A program made the translations under genes and the position numbers. Positions 8,551 to 17,153 of a DNA stretch of 64,000 nucleotides are shown piece by piece. This DNA is from Gemmatimonadota bacterium (GTDB lineage Bacteria; Gemmatimonadota; Gemmatimonadetes; Gemmatimonadales; Gemmatimonadaceae), in contig JACPPC010000021.1 in the NCBI GenBank assembly GCA_016191225.1, forward strand, positions 1 through 64,000. Reading direction: 5' to 3'. Every line of letters begins with the position of its first letter. Positions within the stretch are counted from its first letter, which is position 1. Below the pieces are notes generated by a model. It searched no databases and had not been told where the DNA came from. It worked only from the letters and a program-made list of their open reading frames with translations.

Positions 8551-9047
8551 GGCGCACTCGTGAACGGGGGCACGTTGCAGAGCCACACACCGGTGATGGC
8601 GTCGTGGCGGTCGAGGTCGAACAGCACGTCGGAGCCCACGCGCACCGTGCGCGTGCGCCCCTGCGACAGCACAAAATGGATCGTCTTCTCCGACGGATCG
8701 GACTCGGCGCGCAGCGGCGCCGTGACTTCCATCGTCGCGATCCCGGGCTGCGATGAGCGCGCCGGCACGCTCAGCGACACCGCGGCGACGTCCGCCGGCA
8801 CCGCCAGTCCCTTCACCGTGCGCACCTCGGGCCAGACCGCCACCTCGATCGAACAGATCCGCCCGCCGTCGACCTCCAGCACCAGCCAGGAGCCATCCTG
8901 TCCCTCGAGCTCGATCGAGCCCGTCAGGCCTCCCGGTCCGGGGCCGCCGGCGATCTCGGCCGAGAGGATCTCGGTGTCCGCGTCCCAGCGGAAGCGCACA
9001 CCAGGTGGGGCGCCCTTGAGCGAGGCAACATGGACGTGGACGCTCAC
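8547..9047 (-). CDS. conserved beta-rich protein with DUF2283-like repeats (weak)
   Basis: A 166-residue soluble protein with no signal peptide. It seems to hold two copies of a short beta unit: 'FRWDADTEILSAEI' near the N-terminus and 'VGSDVLFDLDRHDAITGVWL' at the C-terminus. These resemble the two ends of DUF2283 (YD.eaDvLyI ... iDld..G.ivGIei), so I suggest a distant relation, weakly held. GTG start at 9047 (the only reasonable start that leaves the first strand intact). It lies 13 nt after the aspartate aminotransferase stop and overlaps the AsnC-domain gene by 4 nt. Function not known. Confidence 0.65.
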   Translation of the reverse strand: MSVHVHVASLKGAPPGVRFRWDADTEILSAEIAGGPGPGGLTGSIELEGQDGSWLVLEVDGGRICSIEVAVWPEVRTVKGLAVPADVAAVSLSVPARSSQPGIATMEVTAPLRAESDPSEKTIHFVLSQGRTRTVRVGSDVLFDLDRHDAITGVWLCNVPPFTSAP

Positions 9048-9060
9048 GCGACCGCCCCGG

Positions 9061-10296
9061 CTACCGTGACGACCGTCCGGTCCGCCACGCCGAGACGATC
9101 CGGCGCAGCCCCTCCAGCACGTCAGCCGTCGGCGCCGCGTACGACATCCGAACCCAGCCCGGCGCCCCGAACGCGTTCCCGGCCACCACGGCCACGTCGT
9201 GCTGCTCGAGCATCGTCGCCGCGAAGGCGGCGCCGGCACCGTCGGGGCCGCGGGCGGCCGCGCTCACGTCGAGAAAGAGGTAGAACGCGCCCGCCGGGTG
9301 CACCGCCGGCGGCGACTCGCCGCCGGCGAGCAGCGCGAGGCAGGCATCGCGCCTCGCCCGGAACTCGGCCACCATCGCCGCGATCGCCGGCTCCGCCTCC
9401 GCCGGCCGCGTCAGGGCCGCCAGCGCCGCGTGCTGCGACACGGTCGCCGCGTTCGACGTCGTGTGCGACTGCAGGTTGCCGATCGCCTGCGCGACGGCGC
9501 GTGGTGCCACGGCCCAGCCGATCCGCCAGCCGGTCATGGCGTACGACTTGGCGACGCCGTCGACCACCACCAGCCGGTCTCGCTGCGCCGCCACCTCGAA
9601 CGCCGACGCCGCCGGCCCGTCGTAGGCGATGCGCCGGTAGATCTCGTCCGAGATCACCCACCAGTCCCGCTCGGCCGCCAACGCAAGGATCCCGGCCAGC
9701 TGGTCGCGCCCGTACACCGCCCCCGTCGGGTTGCAGGGCGAGTTGAGCATCAGCCCGCGCGTCCGCGCCGTCGCCGCACGCGCCAGGGCATCCACGTCGG
9801 GCAGGAGCCCGTCGGCAAGGCGCCCGGGCACCGCCACGGCATTGGCCCGCGACAGTCCCAGCATCTCGTAGTAGCTCACCCACGCCGGCGTCGGCACCAG
9901 CACGTCGTCGCCCGGGCCGAAGAGCACGAAGCAGGCGTTGAACAGCGCCTGCTTGGTGCCGTTCCCCACCACGATGTCCCCAGCCGCCACCGGTGCCGCA
10001 CCGGCTGGCAGCAGCGCGTTCGCCCGCGACGCGATCGCCTCCCTCAGCGGCAGGATGCCCTCGGTCGCGGTGTAGCGCGTCGCGCCGGCGTCGAGCGCCG
10101 CCTTGGCGGCGTCGCGGATGAAGGCCGGCGTGTCGAAGTCCGGCTCGCCGGCGCCGAGGTCGATGATCGGGCGCCCCTGCGCCCTGAGCGCCTTCGCGCG
10201 CGCGGAGGCGGCAATCGTGGCCGACTCGCGGAGCTGCGTGATGTTGCCCGATGGCACAAACGGCGCAGCCGTCGCGTCGGCGGCGGTGAGCGTCAT
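9061..10296 (-). CDS. aspC: aspartate/aromatic aminotransferase, class I
   Basis: A 411-residue PLP-dependent fold-type I aminotransferase, most like the prokaryotic aspartate aminotransferase subgroup Ib: 'DLGAGEPDFDTP' near 46-57, the NSPCNPTG loop at 185-192, the SDEIY motif, and the Schiff-base lysine K250 in DGVAKSYAMTGWRIG, followed by the phosphate-binding arginine. It would interconvert aspartate and oxaloacetate with 2-oxoglutarate/glutamate; a prephenate-aminating role is possible in this subgroup. First gene of the long minus-strand operon that continues into nurA-herA-sbcDC. Divergent from the DEAD-box-like gene with a 95-nt intergenic region. Confidence 0.88.
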   Translation of the reverse strand: MTLTAADATAAPFVPSGNITQLRESATIAASARAKALRAQGRPIIDLGAGEPDFDTPAFIRDAAKAALDAGATRYTATEGILPLREAIASRANALLPAGAAPVAAGDIVVGNGTKQALFNACFVLFGPGDDVLVPTPAWVSYYEMLGLSRANAVAVPGRLADGLLPDVDALARAATARTRGLMLNSPCNPTGAVYGRDQLAGILALAAERDWWVISDEIYRRIAYDGPAASAFEVAAQRDRLVVVDGVAKSYAMTGWRIGWAVAPRAVAQAIGNLQSHTTSNAATVSQHAALAALTRPAEAEPAIAAMVAEFRARRDACLALLAGGESPPAVHPAGAFYLFLDVSAAARGPDGAGAAFAATMLEQHDVAVVAGNAFGAPGWVRMSYAAPTADVLEGLRRIVSAWRTGRSSR

Positions 10297-10327
10297 GGAT
10301 GTGGGAGCGAAGGGGGCGGCGGGCGGC

Positions 10328-10333
10328 TATCTT
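10328..10333 (+). promoter_or_regulatory. -10-like TATCTT between aspC and the DEAD-box-like gene
   Basis: TATCTT lies in the 95-nt divergent intergenic region, 58 nt before the ATG at 10392, in a locally AT-rich patch (10327-10351) that stands out from the GC-rich flanks. No clear -35 pairs with it. The patch probably contains promoters for both directions. Confidence 0.3.
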
Positions 10334-10391
10334 TGCAGATTGCAATGTTACCGACGCGGCCACGGCCGCGCCATTTCCTGCAGCCGACGTG

Positions 10392-11915
10392 ATGACCACC
10401 AGCCGTGACGACACCGCCGCCGCGCCTCGCGCGCAGCCGGTGCTGCATACCCTTTCGCTCGACCCCGCCTCGCTTGCCGCCGCCACCGGCCCCGCGCTCG
10501 ACCGGGCCGATGCCGCCGCCGGCGGGCTCCAGGTCCTGATCCTCGTCCCCGACCCCGCTCTCGGCGTCGCCACCGCCGAGCGGCTGGCCGATGCCCCCGT
10601 GCGGGTGGTCGCCGCCACCAGCGCCCGTCGCGGGGCGCGCCTCCTCGCCGAGGGGGCCCCCGCCGCGCTCGCCATCTCCCTCGACGATGCCCTCGCCCTC
10701 CTGCGCGCGTCGCAGCTCAAGCTCGAGCCGCTCCGCGCCCTCGTGATTGGCGGCGCCGACGAGCTCCTCGCCAGCCGCGCCGAGGCCCTCGAGGCGTTCC
10801 TCGCCGACGTGCCGCGCGAGGCGCTGCGCATCGCCACGGCCGCCCGCGTCGGCGAGGGCTTCAAGGCCTTCGCCGAGCGCCACCTCCGCCGGGTCCGGCT
10901 CGAGGCCGGCCCCGCCGGCGCCCCGCTCGAGTCGCCGCTGCACGTGCTCACGGTGGCGCATGGTGCGCACGCCAGCGCCCTCCGGTCGCTCCTCGACGCG
11001 CTCGATCCGCCGTCGGCGGCGGTGGTGGTCGAATCCGATGCCGCGGCGACGGCCGTCGAGGGGGCGCTGCGCCCGCTCGGCCTCGGTGGGGCCGGCTCCA
11101 GCGTCACGGTCGTGCGCGGCGACGCCATTCCGTCGCACGCCGCGCTCGTGGTGCTGTTCGACGTGCCGGGCAGCCGCGACGTGCTGCACGCCGTGGCCGC
11201 GGCCACCCCCGTGCGCGCCGTGGTGCTCGCCGAGCCGCGCGAACTCGGGCGCCTCGCCGCCCTCTCGGGCGGCGCCCTGCTGCCGCTCGACATCGCGGCC
11301 GCCGCGTCGGCCGCCATGCGCCGCCACGACCTCGCCTTGCGCGAGGAGATCGCCGCCGTCCTCGCCACCGGGCTTCCGCTGCGCGAGCTGGTGGTGATCG
11401 AGCCCCTCCTCGCCGCCCACGACGCGGCCACCATCGCGGCCGCCACCCTCCGGCTGCTCGAGAGTGCGCGCGCCCGGGCGCCGCGAGCCGCCGCCGTTGA
11501 GTCGCCCGTTACGCCGGCGGCTCCCGCCGCGGCACCGGCATTCGTGCGGCGCGACCACGACCGCGACGACCAGCCGCGTGGTCCCCGCCGCGACGTGACG
11601 CCGCGAGATCGCGGAGACCGTCCGCCGCGACGCGACCGGGGTGACCGTGGCGACCGGCCCGCCCGGTCGAATGCGCCACGCGAGGGCGCACGCGGCGACC
11701 GTTCCGTGCGCGGCGACCGCCCGGATCGCGGCCCCCGCCCTGGCCCCCCGCGCGACCGCATCGGCGCCCCGCTCCGCGATCGCGACCGCGGCGAGGGCAC
11801 GCGCGGCCCGGCGCGAGGCCCGCGCGGCCCCGCCGAGGGTGGCGACCGGCGCGAGTGGTCCGACCGCGGCGAGGCGCTGCGCCGCAGCCGCAAGCCCCGG
11901 CGGGAGGATTCGTGA
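10392..11915 (+). CDS. degenerate DEAD-box helicase-like protein with RGD-rich tail
   Basis: A 507-residue protein. Its first 340 residues follow the plan of a two-domain DEAD-box RNA helicase without catalytic motifs: a '[31 protein letters not shown]' stretch sits where helicases have motif Ib and the DEAD box (GGAD replaces DEAD), followed by a segment like motif III ([10 protein letters not shown] instead of SAT), and a second domain with strands like VVVESDAA and VVLFDVP where helicase motifs IV-V would be. No Walker A lysine is visible. The tail from about residue 375 is low-complexity, rich in Arg, Asp, Gly and Pro (RDRGD repeats), as in RNA-binding helicase tails. Probably a non-catalytic RNA-binding paralogue. 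Stop overlaps the tdk start. Confidence 0.6.
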   Translation: MTTSRDDTAAAPRAQPVLHTLSLDPASLAAATGPALDRADAAAGGLQVLILVPDPALGVATAERLADAPVRVVAATSARRGARLLAEGAPAALAISLDDALALLRASQLKLEPLRALVIGGADELLASRAEALEAFLADVPREALRIATAARVGEGFKAFAERHLRRVRLEAGPAGAPLESPLHVLTVAHGAHASALRSLLDALDPPSAAVVVESDAAATAVEGALRPLGLGGAGSSVTVVRGDAIPSHAALVVLFDVPGSRDVLHAVAAATPVRAVVLAEPRELGRLAALSGGALLPLDIAAAASAAMRRHDLALREEIAAVLATGLPLRELVVIEPLLAAHDAATIAAATLRLLESARARAPRAAAVESPVTPAAPAAAPAFVRRDHDRDDQPRGPRRDVTPRDRGDRPPRRDRGDRGDRPARSNAPREGARGDRSVRGDRPDRGPRPGPPRDRIGAPLRDRDRGEGTRGPARGPRGPAEGGDRREWSDRGEALRRSRKPRREDS

Positions 11916-12562
11916 GCGGCTCGTTCCAGATCGCCGGCGGATGGATCGAGGTCGTCGTCGGCGTCATGTTCAGCGGCAAGAGCGAGGAGCTGATGCGCCG
12001 GGTGCGGCGCGCGATCATCGCCCGCAAGCGCATCCAGGTGTTCAAGTCGCACCTCGACGAGCGCTATGCCGGCGTGCTCGCCGTCAGCAGCCACGACGGC
12101 CGCACGATCGACGCGTTCCCGGTGGACTCGTCGGCGCAGATCGCGCAGCGCATCGATCCCACCGCGCAGGTGATCGCGATCGACGAGGCGCAGTTCCTCG
12201 ACCGGGGGATCGTGCAGGTCGCCGCCGATCTGGCGGGGCGCGGACGGCGGGTGATCATCGCCGGGACCGACACCGACTTTCGCGGCGAGCCCTTCGGGCC
12301 GATGCCCGACCTGCTCGCGACCGCCGAGCTCGTCGACAAGCTCCACGCCATCTGCGTGCTCTGCGGCGCGCCGGCGAGCCGCAACCAGCGGCTGATCGAG
12401 GGGCGGCCGGCGAGCTGGGACTCCCCCACGATCATGGTCGGCGGGCACGAATCGTACGAGGCCCGCTGCCGCGCCTGCCACGTCGTGCCCCGGTGCGACG
12501 AGTCACAGGTCGCGATCCCCTTCGGCGTCACCGCCGAGGGAATGCGTCACTCGGGCCGGTAG
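11912..12562 (+). CDS. tdk: thymidine kinase, type II
   Basis: A 216-residue thymidine kinase that phosphorylates thymidine in the salvage pathway. P-loop GVMFSGKS at 17-24, Walker-B-like IDEAQF, the '[15 protein letters not shown]' lasso region, and four zinc-binding cysteines in CVLC and CRAC...RC arrangement. GTG start at 11912, overlapping the preceding stop (GTGA), with a strong GGGAGG at 11902-11907 inside the end of the upstream gene. The first ten residues are specific to this protein. Followed by a hairpin terminator. Confidence 0.95.
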   Translation: MSGSFQIAGGWIEVVVGVMFSGKSEELMRRVRRAIIARKRIQVFKSHLDERYAGVLAVSSHDGRTIDAFPVDSSAQIAQRIDPTAQVIAIDEAQFLDRGIVQVAADLAGRGRRVIIAGTDTDFRGEPFGPMPDLLATAELVDKLHAICVLCGAPASRNQRLIEGRPASWDSPTIMVGGHESYEARCRACHVVPRCDESQVAIPFGVTAEGMRHSGR

Positions 12563-12572
12563 CCCGGGAACG

Positions 12573-12608
12573 CGCGGGGGCGCCGCCCTCGCGGGCGACG
12601 CCCCCGCG
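12573..12608. terminator. GC-rich hairpin between convergent tdk and pilX-like gene
   Basis: Arms 12573-12582 (cgcgggggcg) and 12599-12608 (cgcccccgcg) are perfectly complementary, and the loop contains a further nested inverted repeat (cgccc / gggcg). It lies between two converging stop codons and has no T-run, so it is best read as a bidirectional stop. Confidence 0.65.
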
Positions 12609-12630
12609 TCTCGCCGGCGGCGCGCGCCGC

Positions 12631-14952
12631 CTAGCGCCCGGCCGTCAGGTGCTCGAAATACTCCGTCACCCCGAGCCGGTTGAACTTCACCGGGTCGATC
12701 TCGTAAAACCGGTTGTCGATGTACCGACCGGTCGTCGGGAAGTACGGCGGTGGCCGCGTCGCCGCGCACCGGTCGTAGGCGTACCGCTTCACGTACCCGG
12801 TCTGGCCGAGGAGGGCGACGATGCCGCGCGTGTCCATCAGCAGCCCGCCGGTCAGGTTCAGGCACCCGCGTCCCGAAAGGCTCGTGCCGCACGTCGCCGC
12901 GGTCGCCGCGATCGAGCCGCCGCGATACCCCTCGTTCCGGAACGCATCGTCGAGCGTCATGATCACCGCGTGCAGCGTGAGGCCGACCGTCGGCGACGTC
13001 GTGGGGTCGAGGAGGTTCGGGTACTCCGCCGGCTTGGCAGCGGGAAAGCCGGGGCTCATGCTCTTGAATTCCGCGTTGGGAATGCTCGGCGCGGGCGCGA
13101 CGAAGGCTTGCGGATCGAGCAGCGCGTTGTCGGCGATCGTCACGTTCCTGGAGGCGATCAGGCCGAGGATGTCGCGCTCGCCGAGGCAGTCGGCCCCGGC
13201 CGGGCTGATCGCGTACCGCGTGTTGTCGACGATCACGATGTTCCCGCCGCTGGCGTACATCGTGATGCGCCCTCGCACCACGCCGCTGACGCCGATCGAA
13301 CCGTCGACCTGGATCACGCCGCGCGAGCCCGGGTTGATGCCACGGTACAGCGGAAAGAGGTAGTTCGCGTCGTTTCGCCTCGCCGGTCCCGAGGTGAGCC
13401 GGCCGTCGATCGTGCCCGGGTACGTGCGCCAGGCGCTGAAGCGCCCGCTCGCCGTGAACGTCGTGTCCGAGCCGCCCTTCTGCCACGTCGTCGAGTCGGT
13501 GCCGCCCATCTGGTAGCGCTCGATCGCCACCAGGTGCGGGTCCCCGCCCAGGTAACAGCGCGGCACCCCTTCCGACTTGCCGTCGGCGTTGCGCATCAGG
13601 CGCCCGGCGAGCGAGGCCGAGGGGTGCACGGTGTGCGAGTCGCGCCCCGCCGCCAACATGGTGACCGGCGGGCCGCCCTGCGCGACCGGCTTGGTGAGCG
13701 TGTCGCGGAACCACTTCATCCGGTGCACGGACAGCGGGAAGAACTGCTTGTGGCGCCCCGAGCCGAACCCCGGCGCCCCCAGCGTGTGCCAGTCGCCGCA
13801 GTTGTTCACGCGGCGGGACGAGACCGTGTCCCACCGCGTCAGGTAGGTGGACAACCCGGCAGCCGTCGCCTGCGGCCCCGTCCAGACATCGACGGGGTCG
13901 CCGCGAATGTAGCGCCCCATCTCCGTCGCCGTCGTGGGCGGCTTGGGCTGCAGCGTGTCGCCTCCCGTCATGCCGGCACCGCTCCAGCCGGCGGGAAGCG
14001 CGGCCGGCACCGTGATCGGTGTCGCCCGCCCGTCCACCACCCGGAAGAAGCCGTCCTCGGGGTCGGTCACCGAGCCGTTGTTGCCGATGTCCCAATTCGT
14101 GAACTCGAGCCGCGTCGTCACCAGGAAGCTCGTATCGGTCGGCGTGTACGACGCCGACGGCGGCGTCACGTACGGCGTCATCGTGAGCGCCGTGAACAGG
14201 AAGTTTGCCGGCGAGGCGTACCCGCTCAGCGTCGCCAGCTTCGCGTCCGTCGGCAGCGGGATGCCCGGCATGTTGATCTGGTAGCCATACGCCGAGAAAG
14301 CCGCGCACGACGGGTTCTTGATGATCTTTGCCGTCTGCACCTGGTCGCGGAAGGACGCGACAGGGCACGTGCCGGTGTTGATGCTGATCGTGTCGTTCGA
14401 GAACACGGGGCCGTAGATCACGTCGCCGCCGCCGAACACGATCGTGCCGCCGGTGGGGAATTTCTCGCGCACCGAGAAGTAGGCGAACTTCGCGAAGGTC
14501 TCCTGTGCCAGCTCGAGGCGCCGCACGTAGCGCGCCCCCGAGCCATCCGTGGCCTCGGCAACGATGCTCGCGAACGAGCCGTCCTGCCCCGACGTCGAGC
14601 CCGTCGGGCCGGCGTACAGGTTCACGAGCACGCGCGGCACCACCGCGCCGTCGGCGCCGGTGATCGTCGCCCCGCTCATGATCGTCGTGTATCCGCTGTC
14701 CGGCAGGGTGAACAGGCCGCCGCTGAGCTGGCTCTTGGCGATCCCCAGCGCCGCCTCGGCGCCGTAGCGGTAGTCGCGCTCGCGGTCGTAGGAGCTGCCG
14801 ATCAGCGCGGCGTTGCCGGTCATGTAGATCGCCCCCATCGCCATCGCGGCGAAGGCGACCGTGAGGATCATCGTCAGGATCAGCGCCACGCCGCGGCGCG
14901 GCTGCACGAGTCGCGGCGGGCGGCGGGCGGGGACGTGCGCGGAGTGCGGCAT
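12631..14952 (-). CDS. PilX-like type IV pilus assembly protein, very large
   Basis: A 773-residue protein with a PilX N-terminal: a basic leader, then RRGVALILTMILTVAFAAMAMGAIYM, the single hydrophobic helix (about residues 20-45) without the Glu5 of classical pilins. Classical PilX is about 170-200 residues; here a long extracellular part follows, with polar Gly/Asn/Thr/Ser-rich beta strands ('VIQVDGSIGVSGVVRGRITMYASGG') that look like a right-handed beta-helix and a few Cys residues. It is the last gene of the minor pilin operon, 13 nt after the PilW-like gene. Probably a minor pilin carrying a large display or adhesion domain; the distal role is inferred. Confidence 0.7.
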   Translation of the reverse strand: MPHSAHVPARRPPRLVQPRRGVALILTMILTVAFAAMAMGAIYMTGNAALIGSSYDRERDYRYGAEAALGIAKSQLSGGLFTLPDSGYTTIMSGATITGADGAVVPRVLVNLYAGPTGSTSGQDGSFASIVAEATDGSGARYVRRLELAQETFAKFAYFSVREKFPTGGTIVFGGGDVIYGPVFSNDTISINTGTCPVASFRDQVQTAKIIKNPSCAAFSAYGYQINMPGIPLPTDAKLATLSGYASPANFLFTALTMTPYVTPPSASYTPTDTSFLVTTRLEFTNWDIGNNGSVTDPEDGFFRVVDGRATPITVPAALPAGWSGAGMTGGDTLQPKPPTTATEMGRYIRGDPVDVWTGPQATAAGLSTYLTRWDTVSSRRVNNCGDWHTLGAPGFGSGRHKQFFPLSVHRMKWFRDTLTKPVAQGGPPVTMLAAGRDSHTVHPSASLAGRLMRNADGKSEGVPRCYLGGDPHLVAIERYQMGGTDSTTWQKGGSDTTFTASGRFSAWRTYPGTIDGRLTSGPARRNDANYLFPLYRGINPGSRGVIQVDGSIGVSGVVRGRITMYASGGNIVIVDNTRYAISPAGADCLGERDILGLIASRNVTIADNALLDPQAFVAPAPSIPNAEFKSMSPGFPAAKPAEYPNLLDPTTSPTVGLTLHAVIMTLDDAFRNEGYRGGSIAATAATCGTSLSGRGCLNLTGGLLMDTRGIVALLGQTGYVKRYAYDRCAATRPPPYFPTTGRYIDNRFYEIDPVKFNRLGVTEYFEHLTAGR

Positions 14953-14965
14953 GCGGGGCGGCTCC

Positions 14966-16120
14966 TTACGGGATGGTGACGGTGCCCGTCACGGAGGGGG
15001 GGGACAGGGCGGGGCTGCAGTCCATGGCGGCCACCCCATAGACCCACGAATCGCCCGACGAGATGTTGGTGTCGATCCAGGTGTACGTGGCGAGGCCCGC
15101 CGCCACGTTGTCGATCGGCTCGTCGAACGCGCTGGCCGCGGCGGCCCGCCGGAAGACGGCGTACTGCTCGACGTCCTTCTCGCCCGTCGACTCGTCGACC
15201 GACGGCAGCCACGAGAGCGTGACGCGCAGTGGGGACGACCCGATCACGGCCGTGATCGTCTTGCCGAACACCGGCGACTCGCCGCAGGTGGTGCGCTGCA
15301 CGAGCCCCGAGTTGGCGACCCGCACCGCGGTCGTCACGGTGACCGTGCGCGAGCCGGTCCGCGGGTCGTCGTAGCTCCCGGTGAGGGAGATGTTCACGAC
15401 GCGCACGGAGTCGATCATCGCGTAGGCCCCGCTGTCGCCGGGCGACCCGTGGATCGGTGCGTTGTGGTACCGCGGCAGCCCGGTCACCGTGCTCACCGCG
15501 CCGCCCGTGTCGGACTTCACGTACGAGAAGATCGAGCCGCCGGCCCCGATGATGATGCCGCGCGCGATGATCACCGGCGTCGTCAGGTTCTCGCGCCGCC
15601 AGAGGATGTAGTCGTCGGTGCGCGACGTGCTGGAATCGGACGACACCCAGTACGAGATCGTCTCGGCGGGGCTGCGGATGCCCGAGATGATGTAGTTCGT
15701 GTCCGGGTACTGCCTGGTGCCGCTCGTCGGCAGCGTGATCTTGGCCGACGTGGTCAGCGAGGTCATCGTCGTCGGGTCGGCGTCGGGGTCGTAGTACACC
15801 GACCGCACGTCGGCCGAGTCGGCGCTCGCCATGTTCGCGTTGAAGGTGATCGCGTTGGCCCCGATCTGCACCAGCATCGGCTGCTGCGCGTACGTCCCCG
15901 CCCCCGCCATCCGCAGGTCGCGGTCGATCTGCGCGAGGGCGAATTGCAGGGCGCGCGTCATGTCCCCCTGCCCGCTCGCCCGCGACACCGCCCGCGACTG
16001 CGAGTTGAAGAACGGCAGGCTGAAGCTCAGCACGAGGAGGAAGATCGTCATCGCGACGGTCACCTCGATCAGGCTGAAGCCGCGGCGGCCGCGGGGCACG
16101 GGCTCGGCGTGGGCGCGCAT
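14966..16120 (-). CDS. PilW-like minor pilin
   Basis: A 384-residue protein with a prepilin peptidase site: basic leader ending RRG, then FSLIEVTVAMTIFLLVLSFSLPFF, with Phe+1 and Glu+5 in place. The C-terminal part (about 265-380) resembles a fibronectin-type beta domain (SSPLRVTLSWLPSVDESTGEKDVEQY), unusual in a minor pilin. By position between PilV- and PilX-like genes it is PilW. Start ATG at 16120, 2 nt after the PilV-like stop. It would be processed by PilD and incorporated in the pilus tip complex; no pilus motor genes are in the window. Confidence 0.75.
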   Translation of the reverse strand: MRAHAEPVPRGRRGFSLIEVTVAMTIFLLVLSFSLPFFNSQSRAVSRASGQGDMTRALQFALAQIDRDLRMAGAGTYAQQPMLVQIGANAITFNANMASADSADVRSVYYDPDADPTTMTSLTTSAKITLPTSGTRQYPDTNYIISGIRSPAETISYWVSSDSSTSRTDDYILWRRENLTTPVIIARGIIIGAGGSIFSYVKSDTGGAVSTVTGLPRYHNAPIHGSPGDSGAYAMIDSVRVVNISLTGSYDDPRTGSRTVTVTTAVRVANSGLVQRTTCGESPVFGKTITAVIGSSPLRVTLSWLPSVDESTGEKDVEQYAVFRRAAAASAFDEPIDNVAAGLATYTWIDTNISSGDSWVYGVAAMDCSPALSPPSVTGTVTIP

Positions 16121-16122
16121 GG

Positions 16123-16551
16123 TCAGAACCTCGGGATCGCGATCGTGTTCTTGATCGTGTCCGGGATCGCCTTCCCGTACACGGACACGGTCACGAGGAT
16201 GTGATCCTGCTTCGACCCCGACGACCCGCCGATCTGCTTCGTGTACGTCCGCCGGTTGTACCCCGGCAGCACGTCGGTCTCGGTCGTCGTGAAGGTCGAC
16301 ATGAGGGTGTAGTAGTTGTTCCAGGTCTTGATCGTCTCGAGCCGCGTCGACACCAGCTGCCCGCCCAGCGCCCGCGCGTTCGTCGACCGCGTCGTGCGCG
16401 TGTAGTTCGTCACGAACATCCCCATCGACAGGAGCGCGCCGCCGAGGATGATCACCGCCACGACGACCTCGATCATCGACATGCCGGCCCGGCCCCGCCG
16501 CCCGCGGGCGAGCCCCGCCGCCGGCCGCGCTAGCGGTTGAAGATCGACCAT
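16123..16551 (-). CDS. PilV-like minor pilin
   Basis: A 142-residue type IV prepilin. After a 22-residue basic leader comes the cleavage motif AG|MSMIEVVVAVIILGGALLSMG with Met+1 and Glu+5. An internal ATG at this Met would remove the leader, so I chose the ATG at 16551, which overlaps the end of the preceding gspH-like gene by 22 nt. The rest is a short alpha/beta head with 'TRLETIKTWNNYYTLMS', typical of PilV/GspI-type minor pilins. Second gene of the operon. Confidence 0.75.
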   Translation of the reverse strand: MVDLQPLARPAAGLARGRRGRAGMSMIEVVVAVIILGGALLSMGMFVTNYTRTTRSTNARALGGQLVSTRLETIKTWNNYYTLMSTFTTTETDVLPGYNRRTYTKQIGGSSGSKQDHILVTVSVYGKAIPDTIKNTIAIPRF

Positions 16552-17132
16552 GTGCCCCCCGCGTACGTGTACGTCTCGACGCGCCCCGTCGGTTGCGTCA
16601 CCGCGATCGCCCGGAAGTCGTCGCGCTCGCCACGGAGCGTCACCACGAACACCTGCAGGTCGCTCGACAGCGACCCGCCACGCCGCGCGATCACCGTGGG
16701 GAAACCGTCCACCGTCCGCAGCCGCCCCCCCACCACCGCCGCCGCCGAGTAGCTCCCGGCGATGATCGCCGGCGGCCGCGCGAACTTGGTCTGGTTCTCC
16801 AGCGGCTTCCACAGCACCCGCTCGCCCGCGTCCACCGCGCCGTTGTTGTTCACGTCCTCCACGTAGCGGATGCGCCGGTTTACCGTGTCGAACGACACCA
16901 GGATGTCGTGCTGGCGCTGCACCGAGTTGCGCATCGCCTGCTGCATCACCGTCCGCACCAGCGCCAGCCCGGCGTCGGCCTGGTTGCGACGCGGGTCCAG
17001 CTTGATGAACGTCCACCCCATGATCACGCCGATGATCACCAGCGTGGTCATGATCTCGAGCAGCGAAAAGCCGCCCCGAAGCTGCCGGTCGGGCCTCGCG
17101 CGTCGTGCCGCGTACGCTGCTGGTGCGTCCAT
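16530..17132 (-). CDS. GspH/FimT-type minor pseudopilin
   Basis: A 200-residue prepilin: leader ending RGG, then FSLLEIMTTLVIIGVIMGWTF with Phe+1 and Glu+5, followed by a GspH-like beta-rich head containing 'IVISFDTVNRRIRY'-like strands and a calcium-site-like DVNNNGAVDAGE loop (about residues 110-121). First gene of the minor pilin operon. Start chosen at ATG 17132, with AGCGGAGG about 10 nt upstream. Upstream DNA carries the GTCAC repeat cluster, so regulation by the neighbouring AraC-type protein is plausible but not shown. Confidence 0.8.
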   Translation of the reverse strand: MDAPAAYAARRARPDRQLRGGFSLLEIMTTLVIIGVIMGWTFIKLDPRRNQADAGLALVRTVMQQAMRNSVQRQHDILVSFDTVNRRIRYVEDVNNNGAVDAGERVLWKPLENQTKFARPPAIIAGSYSAAAVVGGRLRTVDGFPTVIARRGGSLSSDLQVFVVTLRGERDDFRAIAVTQPTGRVETYTYAGGTWSIFNR

Positions 17133-17153
17133 TGCCGTGATGCCTCCGCTGCG

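Noticed and set aside
16123-16482. Shorter pilV-like gene starting at the internal ATG
   Set aside because: It would lack the basic leader and the glycine needed for prepilin peptidase; the ATG at 16551 supplies both.
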